A stretch of DNA of 46,472 nt, taken from an uncultured Pelagibacteraceae bacterium (GTDB lineage: Bacteria; Pseudomonadota; Alphaproteobacteria; Pelagibacterales; Pelagibacteraceae). The stretch's first letter is position 1. Every line of letters starts with the position of its first letter. The notes beneath the pieces were generated by a model. That model had not been told where the DNA came from, did no database searches, and worked only from the letters and a program-made list of their open reading frames with translations. The position numbers and the translations under genes are program-made. Location: contig CACKWP010000006.1 in assembly GCA_902603945.1 (NCBI GenBank), forward strand, positions 1 to 46,472, read 5' to 3'. Shown here piece after piece: positions 20,145-30,089 of the stretch.

Positions 20145-20885
20145 TTATAGCCTTTTAATTCCAATTACTTTTAAATTTGCGGTTTTTTTAATCCTTTTTA
20201 TTGTTTGATCTATTCCCATTATTACCGTCCTTTTCATTGGTCCATAAGCGTGAATAAGTTTTTTATTAGATAAAGCTAAAGCTACGTGTCCTTTCCAATA
20301 AATAATATCGTTTTTCTTTACATTGCTTAGTTTTACATTTTTTTTGAAATACTTTACTTGATCTTTAGCATCTCTAGGACAAAACTCATTATTAAAATTA
20401 AGAAATAGTTGGATTAAGGCAGAGCAGTCAATCCCTTTAAAAGTTTTTCCTCCCCATTTATATTTAATGTTTTTAAAGATAGTAATTTTGCTAAATGGAT
20501 TTTTATTTTTATATGAAATAGGTTTTACTTCTTTTTTATTAATCCAACCTTTCGAAAATTTAAAAAATTTTCCTTTGATACTTATAACCTTAATTTTTGA
20601 TCCAAAAGTAATTTCATTTATTTTTTTTCGTTTATTAGGAAATTTGTAAATTTTTGCTTTTAAAACATTAATTTTATGACTAGGTTTTAATAAGTTTATA
20701 AAGTTTTTATTTAATATATAACCCTTATAATTATCTTCAGAAATTTTGATTTTAAGCCATTTTTTAGTTTTTTTTGATACCAAAAAACTTTGCCCATAAA
20801 TCATTTGAGTCACTACTTCTGATTTTGTTGAGGGTCTCTTATGAAGACTTATTACTGGAAAATTGTTAGTAAAATACTTAGTCAT
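20145..20885 (-). CDS. NlpC/P60 family cysteine peptidase with SH3-like domains
   Basis: 246-residue peptidase of the C40 family. The N-terminal ~130 residues look like one or two bacterial SH3 domains (HKRPSTKSEVVTQMIYGQ is a typical start). The catalytic domain shows WGGKTFKGIDCSALIQ with Cys154, GHVALAL with His200 and HAYGP with His212, forming the C-H-H set. Members with this layout cleave murein stem peptides between D-Glu (gamma) and the diamino acid. No signal peptide is visible, which suggests cytoplasmic action on imported peptides. The start overlaps the end of the AmpG-like permease by 8 bases, supporting a murein-recycling pair. Confidence 0.87.
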   Translation of the reverse strand: MTKYFTNNFPVISLHKRPSTKSEVVTQMIYGQSFLVSKKTKKWLKIKISEDNYKGYILNKNFINLLKPSHKINVLKAKIYKFPNKRKKINEITFGSKIKVISIKGKFFKFSKGWINKKEVKPISYKNKNPFSKITIFKNIKYKWGGKTFKGIDCSALIQLFLNFNNEFCPRDAKDQVKYFKKNVKLSNVKKNDIIYWKGHVALALSNKKLIHAYGPMKRTVIMGIDQTIKRIKKTANLKVIGIKRL

Positions 20886-22251
20886 TTAATTTAAGTTTAT
20901 CTTTTATTAAATAGAGAAAAATTAAAGAGGGGATTACCATCACTGCTGTTATTATAAAGAATATTCCCCAATCACCATTTAACCAATCGACTAAAGCACC
21001 CGAAGATGCTGCAAGAGTAGTTCTGCCTGCAGTGCCTATCGAGGATAAGAGCGCATACTGTGTAGCAGTATAAGTTCTATCGACCAACATAGAAATGAAG
21101 GCTACAAATGCTACAGTGGCAAAAGCAGCTGCCATATCATCAAAAATGACTGCAATTGCAAAAAGTAATTCAGATTTTCCTGACCAAGCCAAAAGTGAAA
21201 ATAAAAGATTTGTTGAAGCCATTAAAATTCCCGATACAAACATTGCAGTAATTACTCCAGATCTAATTGCAAATAGTCCACCTAATAAGGTAAATATTAC
21301 AGTTGTAATCCAACCAAGTCCTTTTGAGTAAAGTGCTATGTCAGACTTGGTAAATCCAATTTCCTTATAAAAAATTACAGACATTCTTCCAAGAAAAGCC
21401 TCCCCAATTTTAAAAAGAAAAACAAAACCCAAGATAGCTATTGCAATACTAAAACCATTTTTTTTGAAAAAACTAATAACTGGACCAATAATTGTTCCTG
21501 TCAACCATGCAATAATTTTAGTTATTATATTCGAGGAGCCCAGCTTTCCTGCAATAATGTTTTCAGCTTTTTTTTGAATTGATTCTTTATCAAATGTATT
21601 TGTCTCATTCACGAACATTAAACCAATATTGCAAATAATTATTAAGATACCCAAAACTAAAAAAGTTATTTGCCAATAGTTCTCAAAACCAGCCAGCTGA
21701 AAAAATTCTGCAGTATTGAGAGAAACGACACCACCTAGTTTGTAACCAGTCCACCAACCGACTACAGCCATTGCAGCACCTGCTTGCATTGACTTACCTT
21801 CATGCTCTCCGATTTGCTCAATTCTTAAAGCATCTAAAGTGATGTCCTGGGTTGCAGAGGCTATTGCAATTATCAAACCTATGCTTATTACTAATGCCAA
21901 ATTTGCAGTTGGATTGATTAAACTCCAAGAAATTAAGCTAAATAAAATAATTGTTTGCATTACTATTATCCAACTTCGTCTATGACCAAATTTATTTGTT
22001 AGCAAAGGAATTCTAACTCTATCGATAATAGGCGCCCACAAGTAATTAAAAGCGTAAACAGCAAATATTAAACCTGCCCACCCAATTGTACTTCTACTTA
22101 AACCATCTTCCTTTAGCCAAAGGCTCAAACTACTTCCTATAATTACCCAAGGGAAACCACTTATCGCGCCAAGTAATAATATCTTTATCATTCTCCGATC
22201 AAAATAGACCGCGAACGAATTAGAAAGAGTTTGTTTTTTTGATATTTCCAT
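20878..22251 (-). CDS. ampG: MFS permease, AmpG-like muropeptide transporter
   Basis: 457-residue major facilitator protein with about 12-14 membrane segments. The N-terminal segment GFPWVIIGSSLSLWLKEDGLSRSTIGW, followed by YLWAPIIDRVRIP, closely matches AmpG, the inner-membrane importer of anhydro-muropeptides. ATQDITLDALRIE is also typical of AmpG (the family D-x-x-x-D segment). It overlaps the NlpC/P60 peptidase gene by 8 bases and starts 3 bases after the trkH stop, so all three may share one transcript. AmpG-like members sometimes carry other solutes, so the substrate is inferred. No other recycling gene is in the window. Confidence 0.82.
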   Translation of the reverse strand: MEISKKQTLSNSFAVYFDRRMIKILLLGAISGFPWVIIGSSLSLWLKEDGLSRSTIGWAGLIFAVYAFNYLWAPIIDRVRIPLLTNKFGHRRSWIIVMQTIILFSLISWSLINPTANLALVISIGLIIAIASATQDITLDALRIEQIGEHEGKSMQAGAAMAVVGWWTGYKLGGVVSLNTAEFFQLAGFENYWQITFLVLGILIIICNIGLMFVNETNTFDKESIQKKAENIIAGKLGSSNIITKIIAWLTGTIIGPVISFFKKNGFSIAIAILGFVFLFKIGEAFLGRMSVIFYKEIGFTKSDIALYSKGLGWITTVIFTLLGGLFAIRSGVITAMFVSGILMASTNLLFSLLAWSGKSELLFAIAVIFDDMAAAFATVAFVAFISMLVDRTYTATQYALLSSIGTAGRTTLAASSGALVDWLNGDWGIFFIITAVMVIPSLIFLYLIKDKLKLND

Positions 22252-22254
22252 ATT

Positions 22255-23703
22255 TTAATTTCTCCAAAAAGAAGGAAAAAAAAGTACCAGAACTGCAAAT
22301 AGTTCTAATCTTCCTAGTAACATTCCAGTTGCTAAAATCCATTTAGATAAATCTGGTAAATTTTTATAGTTTCCATCTGGCCCAATAATTTCTCCTAATC
22401 CCGGCCCGACATTAGAAATTGAACTTGCAGCACCAGATATTGATGTAACAAAATCTAATCCACTTATCGAAAGAAGCATGGCAATTATTAAAAATATAAA
22501 CAAAAAGGAAAAAATAAAAATTATTACTGACCTAATAAAATCATCTGAAATTTTTTGGTTATTATATTTGGTTATAATTACACTATTAGGGTAGACCAAC
22601 TTTTTGACCTGATTTTTAAGAAATATTAAAAGCATTTGTAGTCTAAAAATTTTTATACCACACGCAGTTGAACCTGCACATCCACCTATAAACATTAAGA
22701 ATAAGAAAAAAATTAAAGAAAATTTTCCCCATAAACCAAAGTCATCAGTTACATATCCAGTTCCGGATAAAATTGAAATAACGTTAAATGACGAAATTCT
22801 TATCTTATCAAATACATTACTTTCATAATTTATAAATAGTAGATACAAAAACATTATTGTTATTGAGATCACCAACAAGTAAATCAGACCTTTAATTTGA
22901 ACATCCTGAAAAAAAATTTTTCTATTTCCTTGGGAAAATTTTAAGTAAGAAATAAAAGGAATACTCCCCAAAATAATAAATATGCTCGCAACTATTTCTA
23001 TATTAGAATTTTTAAAGAAACCTATTGAGTCATTGTGGGTAGAAAAACCTCCCGTAGCTATGGTTGTCATAGCATGACAAATACTGTCAAAGATTGTCAT
23101 ACCAAATATCCAATAAAAAAAACCACAAAACAATGTTAAGACTATATAAGTAGAAATTATAATAGCAGCTACTTCAATAGTTCTTGGCAAAATTTTTTCT
23201 GTTGTATCTGGGCCTTCCATTTTAAAAAGTTGCATCCCTCCGACCTTTAATAAAGGTAGAATTGTAATAGCCATAACTACTATTCCAATTCCGCCTAACC
23301 ATTGCATTATAGCTCTCCACAATAAAATGCTTTTAGGACTATTGTCTAAATCAGAAATAATCGTTGCTCCTGTAGTTGTAATACCAGACATACTTTCAAA
23401 AAAGGCGTCGCTGAAAGAGAAAGACTCACTCGATAACAAAAATGGTAAACTACCAAAAATTGCAACCATCACCCAAGCAAGTGTTGAAAATAAAAAAGTT
23501 TGTCTAAGGTTTAGCTTAAAATCTTTTTCTAGATTTGCTAGCACACATAAAATTCCAATGAATATGGTTACAAAAGACGATGATATGAAACTATGACTAT
23601 TTTCTTTATATAAAATTTGCATCGAATATGGTGCTAACATTGAAAGACCTAGTACAATGAGTAGTACACCGATTAAGAAAAAGACTGTTTTGTTGCTAGC
23701 CAT
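22255..23703 (-). CDS. trkH: Trk-type potassium uptake channel TrkH
   Basis: 482-residue inner-membrane potassium translocator built from four M1-P-M2 units. Selectivity-filter loops are visible: TTTGAT (SGITTTGATIIS), TIATGGFST, LSGTGYVTDDFG and SNVGPGLGE. The PLLKVGGMQLFKMEGP segment is typical of TrkH. It works with the cytoplasmic regulator TrkA, which is not in this window. It is the first gene of the minus-strand run with the AmpG-like and NlpC/P60 genes, and is divergent from lysK. SAR11-type cells need potassium uptake for osmotic balance in seawater, so presence is unsurprising. Confidence 0.95.
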   Translation of the reverse strand: MASNKTVFFLIGVLLIVLGLSMLAPYSMQILYKENSHSFISSSFVTIFIGILCVLANLEKDFKLNLRQTFLFSTLAWVMVAIFGSLPFLLSSESFSFSDAFFESMSGITTTGATIISDLDNSPKSILLWRAIMQWLGGIGIVVMAITILPLLKVGGMQLFKMEGPDTTEKILPRTIEVAAIIISTYIVLTLFCGFFYWIFGMTIFDSICHAMTTIATGGFSTHNDSIGFFKNSNIEIVASIFIILGSIPFISYLKFSQGNRKIFFQDVQIKGLIYLLVISITIMFLYLLFINYESNVFDKIRISSFNVISILSGTGYVTDDFGLWGKFSLIFFLFLMFIGGCAGSTACGIKIFRLQMLLIFLKNQVKKLVYPNSVIITKYNNQKISDDFIRSVIIFIFSFLFIFLIIAMLLSISGLDFVTSISGAASSISNVGPGLGEIIGPDGNYKNLPDLSKWILATGMLLGRLELFAVLVLFFPSFWRN

Positions 23704-23796
23704 TATAAATGAGATTATTTAATTAGTTTTAAAATTCAACTTAATATGACGTAATTATATCTGTATTTTGCATATAAAATTTAATAAACCATTAGT
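23704..23796. promoter_or_regulatory. divergent trkH / lysK intergenic region
   Basis: This 93-base gap separates divergent trkH and lysK and must contain both promoters. ATTATA at 23754-23759 reads TATAAT on the minus strand and is a candidate -10 for trkH, but I see no convincing -35 at the right spacing. TATAAAAT at 23773-23780 could serve lysK but is close to its start. No hairpin, riboswitch or operator was recognised. Confidence 0.35.
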
Positions 23797-25365
23797 ATGC
23801 TGGATAAGAACTTAATTCAATCAACATCATCTTGGCCATTTGTTGAAATAAGAAAGTTATTAAAAGATAGAAACGAAATTATAAAAAAAAAGAACAAAAT
23901 AACTTTTCAAACTGGCTATGGTCCGAGTGGTTTGCCACACATTGGAACATTTGGAGAAGTTGCTAGGACTACCATGATGATTAATGCCCTTAACCATATA
24001 GAAAAAATTAACCATGAACTGATTACTTTCTCTGATGATATGGACGGCTTAAGAAAAGTACCTGACAATATTCCGAACGATCAAGTTTTAAAAGATAATT
24101 TAGGAAAACCTCTTACAGATATACCAGACCCATTTAAAAAATATAATAGTTTTGGTGAGCATAATAATGAGATGCTCAAAAAGTTTTTAAATAAATTTAA
24201 TTTTAAATTTATTTTTAAAAGCTCGACAGAGAATTATAAAACTGGTGTTTTTAATGACTCATTAATAAGAGTTTTAGAAAAATATGATGATGTGATGAAT
24301 ATTATCTTACCTACTCTAAGACAGGAAAGAAGAAAAACATATTGTCCATTCCTACCAATATGTCCTGAAACTGGAAAAGTTTTAGAGATTTCATTATTAG
24401 AAATGAATAAAAAGACTGGAGAAGTAGTTTTTGATAATAATGGAAAAAAAATAGAAACTAGTATTTTAAATGGAAAATGTAAACTTCAGTGGAAGGTAGA
24501 CTGGGCAATGAGATGGTTTACGTTTGATGTTGACTTTGAAATGTATGGTAAAGACTTAACAGAGAGCGCAATTTTGTCTAATAAAATTTGTAAAACTCTT
24601 GGAAAAAATCCTCCCCACGGCTTTGCTTATGAGCTCTTTCTAGATGAAAAAGGAGAAAAAATATCAAAGTCTAAAGGTAATGGAATTTCAATTGAACAAT
24701 GGTTAAGATATGCCTCACCAGAGAGTTTGTCTCTTTATATGTATCCAAATCCTAAAAGAGCTAAAAAGCTTTACGCCGAAGTTGTACCCAAAACAGTTGA
24801 TGAGTATTTGACTAGTATCGAAAAATATTCCAGTCAAAAAGACAAAGACCAAATTTTAAATCCAGTTTGGCACGTACACAATGGAAAACCGCCATCAGAA
24901 AAAATTGTAATGCCGTTTTCAATGTTGCTAAATTTAGTTGGGTCTAGCAATGCAGATAATAAAGAAATACTATGGAAGTTCATTAATAGATTTCATAAAG
25001 AGATAAAACCAAAAGATTATCCGATTTTAGATGGATTGACTGAATATGCTATAAATTATTTCAAAGATAAAGTTGAACCAAATAAAAAATTTAAAAAACC
25101 TTCAGCGAGTGAGAAGAAAGCATTAGATAATCTAGTTATTAAATTATCTGAAATTAAACAAAATTTAAAACCAGAAGAAATCCAAACTATTGTTTACGCA
25201 ACAGGTAAAGAAAATGGTTATGAAGAAAATCTCCGAGATTGGTTTAAATTAATTTATGAAGTTGTATTTGGAGAAGAAAATGGTCCTAGGATGGGTTATT
25301 TTGTCAGCTTCTTCGGATTGAAAGAGACAATCGAATTAATGAAAGATAAGATAAGTAATAATTAA
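23797..25365 (+). CDS. lysK: lysyl-tRNA synthetase, class I
   Basis: 522-residue class I LysRS, the Rossmann-fold form found in archaea, spirochaetes and alphaproteobacteria and unrelated to the class II LysS. The HIGH-like signature is GYGPSGLPHIGTFGE (HIG at residues 48-50) and the KMSKS-like loop is KISKSKGNG near residue 288. Length and the C-terminal alpha-helical anticodon-binding region fit the family. The stop overlaps the pyrD start by one base, so pyrD is likely coupled. No class II LysS is seen in this window. Confidence 0.96.
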   Translation: MLDKNLIQSTSSWPFVEIRKLLKDRNEIIKKKNKITFQTGYGPSGLPHIGTFGEVARTTMMINALNHIEKINHELITFSDDMDGLRKVPDNIPNDQVLKDNLGKPLTDIPDPFKKYNSFGEHNNEMLKKFLNKFNFKFIFKSSTENYKTGVFNDSLIRVLEKYDDVMNIILPTLRQERRKTYCPFLPICPETGKVLEISLLEMNKKTGEVVFDNNGKKIETSILNGKCKLQWKVDWAMRWFTFDVDFEMYGKDLTESAILSNKICKTLGKNPPHGFAYELFLDEKGEKISKSKGNGISIEQWLRYASPESLSLYMYPNPKRAKKLYAEVVPKTVDEYLTSIEKYSSQKDKDQILNPVWHVHNGKPPSEKIVMPFSMLLNLVGSSNADNKEILWKFINRFHKEIKPKDYPILDGLTEYAINYFKDKVEPNKKFKKPSASEKKALDNLVIKLSEIKQNLKPEEIQTIVYATGKENGYEENLRDWFKLIYEVVFGEENGPRMGYFVSFFGLKETIELMKDKISNN

Positions 25366-26411
25366 TGTTTTCAATATTAAGACCTTATATATTTTCTCTA
25401 GACCCAGAAGTAGCACATGATTTGGCTATTAAATCTTTAAAAGCAAACATTCTTCCAAAAAGTTTTTTTTATGTTGAAGGTGAAGAAATGCTTAAGATAA
25501 ATCTTTTAGGTAAAACAATATCCAACCCCATTGGCTTAGCAGCAGGTTTTGATAAAAGTGCAGAGGTTTATAACTCTTTATTTAAATTTGGATTTGGTTT
25601 TATAGAAGTAGGCACAATTACTCCAAAACAACAATTGGGCAATCCTAAACCTAGAATATTCAGACTAGAGAAAGATCAAGCACTTATTAATCGACTTGGA
25701 TTTAATAATCATGGTTCAGAAACTGTTTCAAAACGAATATCTAATAATCATCCTGATGGATTTCTAGGCATTAACATTGGACCAAATAAAGAAACAAAAA
25801 ATAAAGAGAATGATTATTACATTTGCCTTTCGAAACTTGCAATTCATGCTGGATATATAACAATCAATATTTCTTCCCCGAACACAGAAGGTTTAAGGGA
25901 TTTTCATGACCAAGAAGAAATGAAAAAACTTCTTTCTGGAATAAATAAAATTAAAAAAGAAAAAAAGATTAATTGTCCAATAGCAATAAAAATATCACCA
26001 GATATAAATGGTAATGAAATAAGCAAAATAGTTGAATTGGTAATTAGCCATAAAATACAAGGTTTAATAGTTTCTAATACGACAGACAGTAATCGTGATG
26101 TTCTTTCTGATATAAACAAGCACGAAACTGGTGGGCTATCAGGGCAACCACTTAAAGACATTTCAACAAATTTAATAAAAAAATTTTATAGAGAGACTAA
26201 AGGAAAAATAAAAATAATTGGAGTTGGAGGAGTAGACTCAGGAGAAAGTGCCTATGAAAAAATAACAGCGGGAGCTGATGCTGTACAATTATATACAGGG
26301 ATGGTTTACAAAGGGCCTGGTATTGTTAAAGAGATAAAGAGAGACTTAATATCAATATTAAAAAAAGAAAATCTCAAAAATATAAGTGAAGCAGTTGGAA
26401 TTAACGCTTGA
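25365..26411 (+). CDS. pyrD: dihydroorotate dehydrogenase (quinone), class 2
   Basis: 348-residue FMN enzyme that oxidises dihydroorotate to orotate in pyrimidine synthesis and passes electrons to quinone at the inner membrane. The N-terminal ~40 residues form the membrane-associating helices of class 2 enzymes. FMN/active-site segments are GLAAGFDKSAEV, INRLGFNNHG, NISSPNTEGLRDF (with the class 2 catalytic Ser) and GVGGVDSGESAYEKI. The ATG shares one base with the lysK stop. It is followed after 41 bases by rpmB. Confidence 0.97.
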   Translation: MFSILRPYIFSLDPEVAHDLAIKSLKANILPKSFFYVEGEEMLKINLLGKTISNPIGLAAGFDKSAEVYNSLFKFGFGFIEVGTITPKQQLGNPKPRIFRLEKDQALINRLGFNNHGSETVSKRISNNHPDGFLGINIGPNKETKNKENDYYICLSKLAIHAGYITINISSPNTEGLRDFHDQEEMKKLLSGINKIKKEKKINCPIAIKISPDINGNEISKIVELVISHKIQGLIVSNTTDSNRDVLSDINKHETGGLSGQPLKDISTNLIKKFYRETKGKIKIIGVGGVDSGESAYEKITAGADAVQLYTGMVYKGPGIVKEIKRDLISILKKENLKNISEAVGINA

Positions 26412-26452
26412 CCCCACTGCATACAGGAACTATATAAAACCAGGAATAAATT

Positions 26453-26731
26453 ATGTCTAAAAGATGCGAATTGACAGGAAAATCACCTTTAAAAGGTCAC
26501 AACGTTAGCCACGCTAAAAATAAAACTAAAAGAAGATTTTTACCAAATTTAAAGAAAGTAACTTTTAGGAGTGATATTTTGAAAAAAGATATTAAATTAA
26601 ACGTAGCAAACGCTGCTTTAAGAACTGTAGATTTCAAAGGCGGTTTAGATAAGTTTTTGATATCAACTAAAAATGCAAACTTATCCAAAAAAGTAAAAAA
26701 AATTAAAGCATCTATTTCAGCTAAATCATAG
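26453..26731 (+). CDS. rpmB: 50S ribosomal protein L28
   Basis: 92-residue L28, longer than the ~78 residues of E. coli but normal for alphaproteobacteria, which have a C-terminal extension. It begins with MSKRCELTGKSPLKGHNVSHAKN, the family signature, in which zinc-type cysteines are reduced to one. An AGGA ribosome-binding site lies about 8 bases before the ATG. Alphaproteobacterial genomes often encode L28 alone, as here. The VUT transporter gene follows after 7 bases. Confidence 0.97.
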   Translation: MSKRCELTGKSPLKGHNVSHAKNKTKRRFLPNLKKVTFRSDILKKDIKLNVANAALRTVDFKGGLDKFLISTKNANLSKKVKKIKASISAKS

Positions 26732-26738
26732 TTCTATA

Positions 26739-27314
26739 ATGAATTTATTTTACAAACTCTCTTTGTTGATGGGTTTAGTTGTAGTTATCTCAAACTATTT
26801 AGTTCAATATCCAATTCAATATTTTGGTTTAAGTGAAATTTTAACTTATGGCGCTTTTAGTTATCCAATCACTTTTTTAATTACAGACTTAGCAAATCGT
26901 GCTTATGGAAAATTTGTAGCAAGAAAAGTTGTATATATAGGGTTTACAATAGGTGTGCTTTTAACGCTATTTGTATCTACTAATTTTGGAGATATTATCT
27001 CTATAAGAATTGCTATTGGTTCAGGTGTTGCATTTTTTATAGCTCAAAACTTAGATGTTCAAATCTTTGACACCCTGAGAAAAAGAGTGTGGTATGTAGC
27101 TCCTCTAGCATCTTCAGTGATTGGATCTGCAACTGATACTTTTTTATTTTTTTCAATTGCTTTTTATGCGACAGGGATTCCTTGGGTAACTTTAGCTTTA
27201 GGAGATTTAGCTGTTAAGTTATTTATAGCTTTAGCAATGCTAATTCCATTTAGGTTGCTTCTTAAAAAGATAAAAGATTTTTCAGATAATTCCGTTTCTG
27301 AAGCTAATAATTAG
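26739..27314 (+). CDS. yhhQ: queuosine precursor transporter, VUT (YhhQ) family
   Basis: 191-residue inner-membrane protein with about six hydrophobic segments. The motif [16 protein letters not shown] and the [13 protein letters not shown] segment are hallmarks of the vitamin-uptake-transporter (YhhQ/COG1738) family. E. coli YhhQ imports queuosine precursors (preQ0/preQ1) for tRNA modification. A final [16 protein letters not shown] helix also fits. Its last 4 bases overlap the convergent cobT gene. Substrate specificity within the family varies, so preQ import is inferred. Confidence 0.9.
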   Translation: MNLFYKLSLLMGLVVVISNYLVQYPIQYFGLSEILTYGAFSYPITFLITDLANRAYGKFVARKVVYIGFTIGVLLTLFVSTNFGDIISIRIAIGSGVAFFIAQNLDVQIFDTLRKRVWYVAPLASSVIGSATDTFLFFSIAFYATGIPWVTLALGDLAVKLFIALAMLIPFRLLLKKIKDFSDNSVSEANN

Positions 27315-29110
27315 TGAATTGTTTTCTTATTTTTTTCTACAAAAAGATCAGTAAGTTGATTTATCATAACATCACCTAAATCTTGAACATCTGTAATCTT
27401 CACTGCTTGATTATAGTATCTCGTTACATCGTGGCCGATCCCTATAGCCAGTAATTCAATAGTAGTCTTGTTCTCAATCCATTTAACTGTTTTCTTAAGA
27501 TTAGACTCTAAATAATCACTTGTGTTTGTTGAAAGAGTAGAGTCATCCACAGGTGCCCCATCAGATATCACCATTAAGATTTTTCTATCTTCTTTTCTTC
27601 TATTCATTTTGTTGAAAGCCCATTTTAGAGCTTCACCGTCTATATTCTCTTTTAATAATCCTTCTTTTAGCATTAGCCCCATATTATTTTTGGCTTGTCT
27701 CCAAGGTGTATCCGCTGATTTATAAATAATATGTCTTAAATCGTTCAATCTTCCTGGTAGAGTCGGTTTGTCATTTTTCATCCATTTTTCTCTAGAGGAA
27801 CCACCTTTCCAATGTTTTGTTGTAAAACCAAGTATTTCAACTTTTACCGCACATCTTTCTAAAGTTCTCGAAAGAATATCTGCACAAATAGCAGCGACAG
27901 AAATTGGTTTTCCTCTCATCGATCCAGAATTATCAATTAAAATTGTCACCAGGGTATCTTTGAATTCAATATCCTTCTCTTTTTTAAAAGATAAAGAATT
28001 AAAAGGATCCATGATTATTCTAGGTAATTTTGAAGTGTCCAACAAACCTTCTTCAAGATCAAAGTTCCATGATCTGTTCTGTTTTGCCAAAAGTTTTCTT
28101 TGTAATTTATTTGCAAGCTTAGAAATAAAATTTTTTAGCTGTAATAATTGTTGGTCTAAATTTTTTCTTAATCTCGTGAGTTCTTCTGTATTTTCTAAGT
28201 CCTCAGCTTTTATGATTTCATCAAATTCTGTTGTATAAGCTTTATAATAAAGATCACCAAAAGAGCTTTTGCCTTTCTTTCTTATATCTGGTTGAGAACT
28301 TTCTTCGATTTCAACATCTTCCTCTGCTTGATCAGACTCTTTTGCCTGATTTTCTAGATCAGGCATACCAGAATCTATGGACATCTCCTCTTTTTTGTCC
28401 TCTTTTTCTTTGGCCTGTTTATCCTGATTGTCAGGTTTGTTTTGTTTATCATCATTATTTTGCTCATCATCTTTTTTCTCTTCTTCATCTAGATTTTCAT
28501 CTAAATTCATATTAGCAATAAGTTCAGATATTAGGGAATTAAACTTTTCCTGATCTAGCGTGAAATCATTCAATTGGTTTATTTTATCTTTAAACTTTTC
28601 ATTCAAATCTTTTTTATAAGTTTTCAGTTTTTTATCAATTTGTTCATTACTTTCAAAATTTAAGAATTTTGTCCTTAAATAATTTTCAAAAGACTCAACA
28701 ATTTTGTCTTCACTACTCTTTAGATCTAATCCCGAAATCCTCTCTTGATAATATTTTTCAATATTGTTTTTTACTCCTTTAAAATAACTAGTTCCTATTT
28801 TTTCACATCTAATTTTTTCTGAAATTTTATAAAGCTGTTTCGAAATATTTCCCTCTGGCTCAAATTGGTTAAGTGTTTTTTGATCTGAAAATCTATGTCT
28901 TAGGGATTTTGAGTCTGCTATTGCTCTAATCTGACTATAATTTATTTTATTATTAATTGGGCTAAGATCTGGTAGTTTTATTAAGTTTTTTTCTGATTTT
29001 GAATTTTCACTTCCAAATGAAACTTCAATTTTTTGAGAATTAGATAAAGATCTGACAGTTGAACTTATTGCTGCTTTAAAATCTTCGATTTTTTCTTTTT
29101 TATTGTCCAC
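27311..29110 (-). CDS. cobT: CobT-like VWA-domain protein (aerobic cobaltochelatase subunit family)
   Basis: 599-residue protein. The N-terminal part (to about 180) is helical. Residues about 200-270 are a highly acidic, Asp/Glu/Lys/Gln-rich linker. The C-terminal region holds a von Willebrand A domain with MIDAS motif DNSGSM at about residues 392-397 and a later [13 protein letters not shown]. In B12-making bacteria CobT and CobS form the ATPase that drives cobalt insertion by CobN. No cobN or other cobalamin gene is in the window, so a different ATP-driven remodelling role is possible. The start is 2 bases after the cobS stop, and cobS and cobT are surely coexpressed. Confidence 0.92.
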   Translation of the reverse strand: MDNKKEKIEDFKAAISSTVRSLSNSQKIEVSFGSENSKSEKNLIKLPDLSPINNKINYSQIRAIADSKSLRHRFSDQKTLNQFEPEGNISKQLYKISEKIRCEKIGTSYFKGVKNNIEKYYQERISGLDLKSSEDKIVESFENYLRTKFLNFESNEQIDKKLKTYKKDLNEKFKDKINQLNDFTLDQEKFNSLISELIANMNLDENLDEEEKKDDEQNNDDKQNKPDNQDKQAKEKEDKKEEMSIDSGMPDLENQAKESDQAEEDVEIEESSQPDIRKKGKSSFGDLYYKAYTTEFDEIIKAEDLENTEELTRLRKNLDQQLLQLKNFISKLANKLQRKLLAKQNRSWNFDLEEGLLDTSKLPRIIMDPFNSLSFKKEKDIEFKDTLVTILIDNSGSMRGKPISVAAICADILSRTLERCAVKVEILGFTTKHWKGGSSREKWMKNDKPTLPGRLNDLRHIIYKSADTPWRQAKNNMGLMLKEGLLKENIDGEALKWAFNKMNRRKEDRKILMVISDGAPVDDSTLSTNTSDYLESNLKKTVKWIENKTTIELLAIGIGHDVTRYYNQAVKITDVQDLGDVMINQLTDLFVEKNKKTIH

Positions 29111-29111
29111 T

Positions 29112-30089
29112 TTACAAAGTGATATTTATTGAAGACTCTGGTAAATCTTCACCAAAACATCTTTGGTAATACTCAGAAATTATCTTTTTTTCTAAATCAT
29201 CACATTTATTCAAAAATGTGATTCTAAAAGCATAACCTTTATCTTTAAAAATACTTGTATTTTCTGCCCAATGTAAAACAGTACGAGGACTCATTACAGT
29301 TGAGATATCACCGTTAATAAAACCTTTTCTTGTAAGATCAGCGACTTTAACCATATTAGATAAGAGTTCTTTTCCATCTTTGTTATTAAAGCTTTTGTTT
29401 TTTGCTAAAATTATTTCCAATTCTTTTTCAAAAGGAAGGTAATTTAAAGTTGATACTATATTCCATCTATCCATCTGACCTTGGTTAATTTGTTGGGTAC
29501 CATGGTAAAGGCCTGTTGTGTCACCTAATCCGACTGTGTTTGTTGTTGCAAATATTCTAAATAAGTCGTGTTGTTCTAAAACTTTATTTTTATCTAATAA
29601 AGTAAAATTACCCTCACTTTCCAAAACTCTTTGGATTACAAACATTACATCTGGTCTCCCAGCATCATATTCATCAAATACTAATGCAACAGGATTTTGG
29701 ATTGACCAAGGCAATATTCCCTCTTTAAATTCGGTAATTTGTTTTCCATCCTTTAAAACAATTGCGTCTTTCCCTATCAAATCGATTCTACTGATGTGAC
29801 TGTCTAAATTTACTCTTACACATGGCCAGTTGAGTCTGGCTGCTACTTGCTCAATGTGAGTAGACTTTCCAGTTCCATGGTAGCCTTGAATTAAAACTCG
29901 TTTATTAAAAGAAAAACCTGCTAAAATAGCTAAAGTAGTATCTTTATCAAATTTGTAATCAGGATCTATTTTTGGAACGTATTCATTTTTTTTTGAAAAA
30001 GCTCCTACACGCATATCACTTTCAATTCCAAACGTCTGTTTCACAGATAGTTTAATGTCTGGCTTCTGTAAAAATTCTTGTGAACTCAT
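29112..30089 (-). CDS. cobS: CobS-like AAA+ ATPase (MoxR-type)
   Basis: 325-residue AAA+ ATPase. The N-terminal ~60 residues include the [13 protein letters not shown] segment typical of CobS. Walker A is GYHGTGKS at 69-76 and Walker B is VALVFDEYD at 134-142; [13 protein letters not shown] follows as sensor 1. It would form a hexamer that acts with the VWA protein encoded next (cobT). The start overlaps the J-domain gene stop by 4 bases. The pair resembles the MoxR-VWA arrangement used for protein remodelling and metal insertion. Confidence 0.95.
   Translation of the reverse strand: MSSQEFLQKPDIKLSVKQTFGIESDMRVGAFSKKNEYVPKIDPDYKFDKDTTLAILAGFSFNKRVLIQGYHGTGKSTHIEQVAARLNWPCVRVNLDSHISRIDLIGKDAIVLKDGKQITEFKEGILPWSIQNPVALVFDEYDAGRPDVMFVIQRVLESEGNFTLLDKNKVLEQHDLFRIFATTNTVGLGDTTGLYHGTQQINQGQMDRWNIVSTLNYLPFEKELEIILAKNKSFNNKDGKELLSNMVKVADLTRKGFINGDISTVMSPRTVLHWAENTSIFKDKGYAFRITFLNKCDDLEKKIISEYYQRCFGEDLPESSINITL

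Noticed and set aside
27768-28515. Plus-strand frames of 156 and 94 residues across cobT
   Set aside because: They are antisense to the VWA domain and acidic linker of cobT and show no recognisable family.
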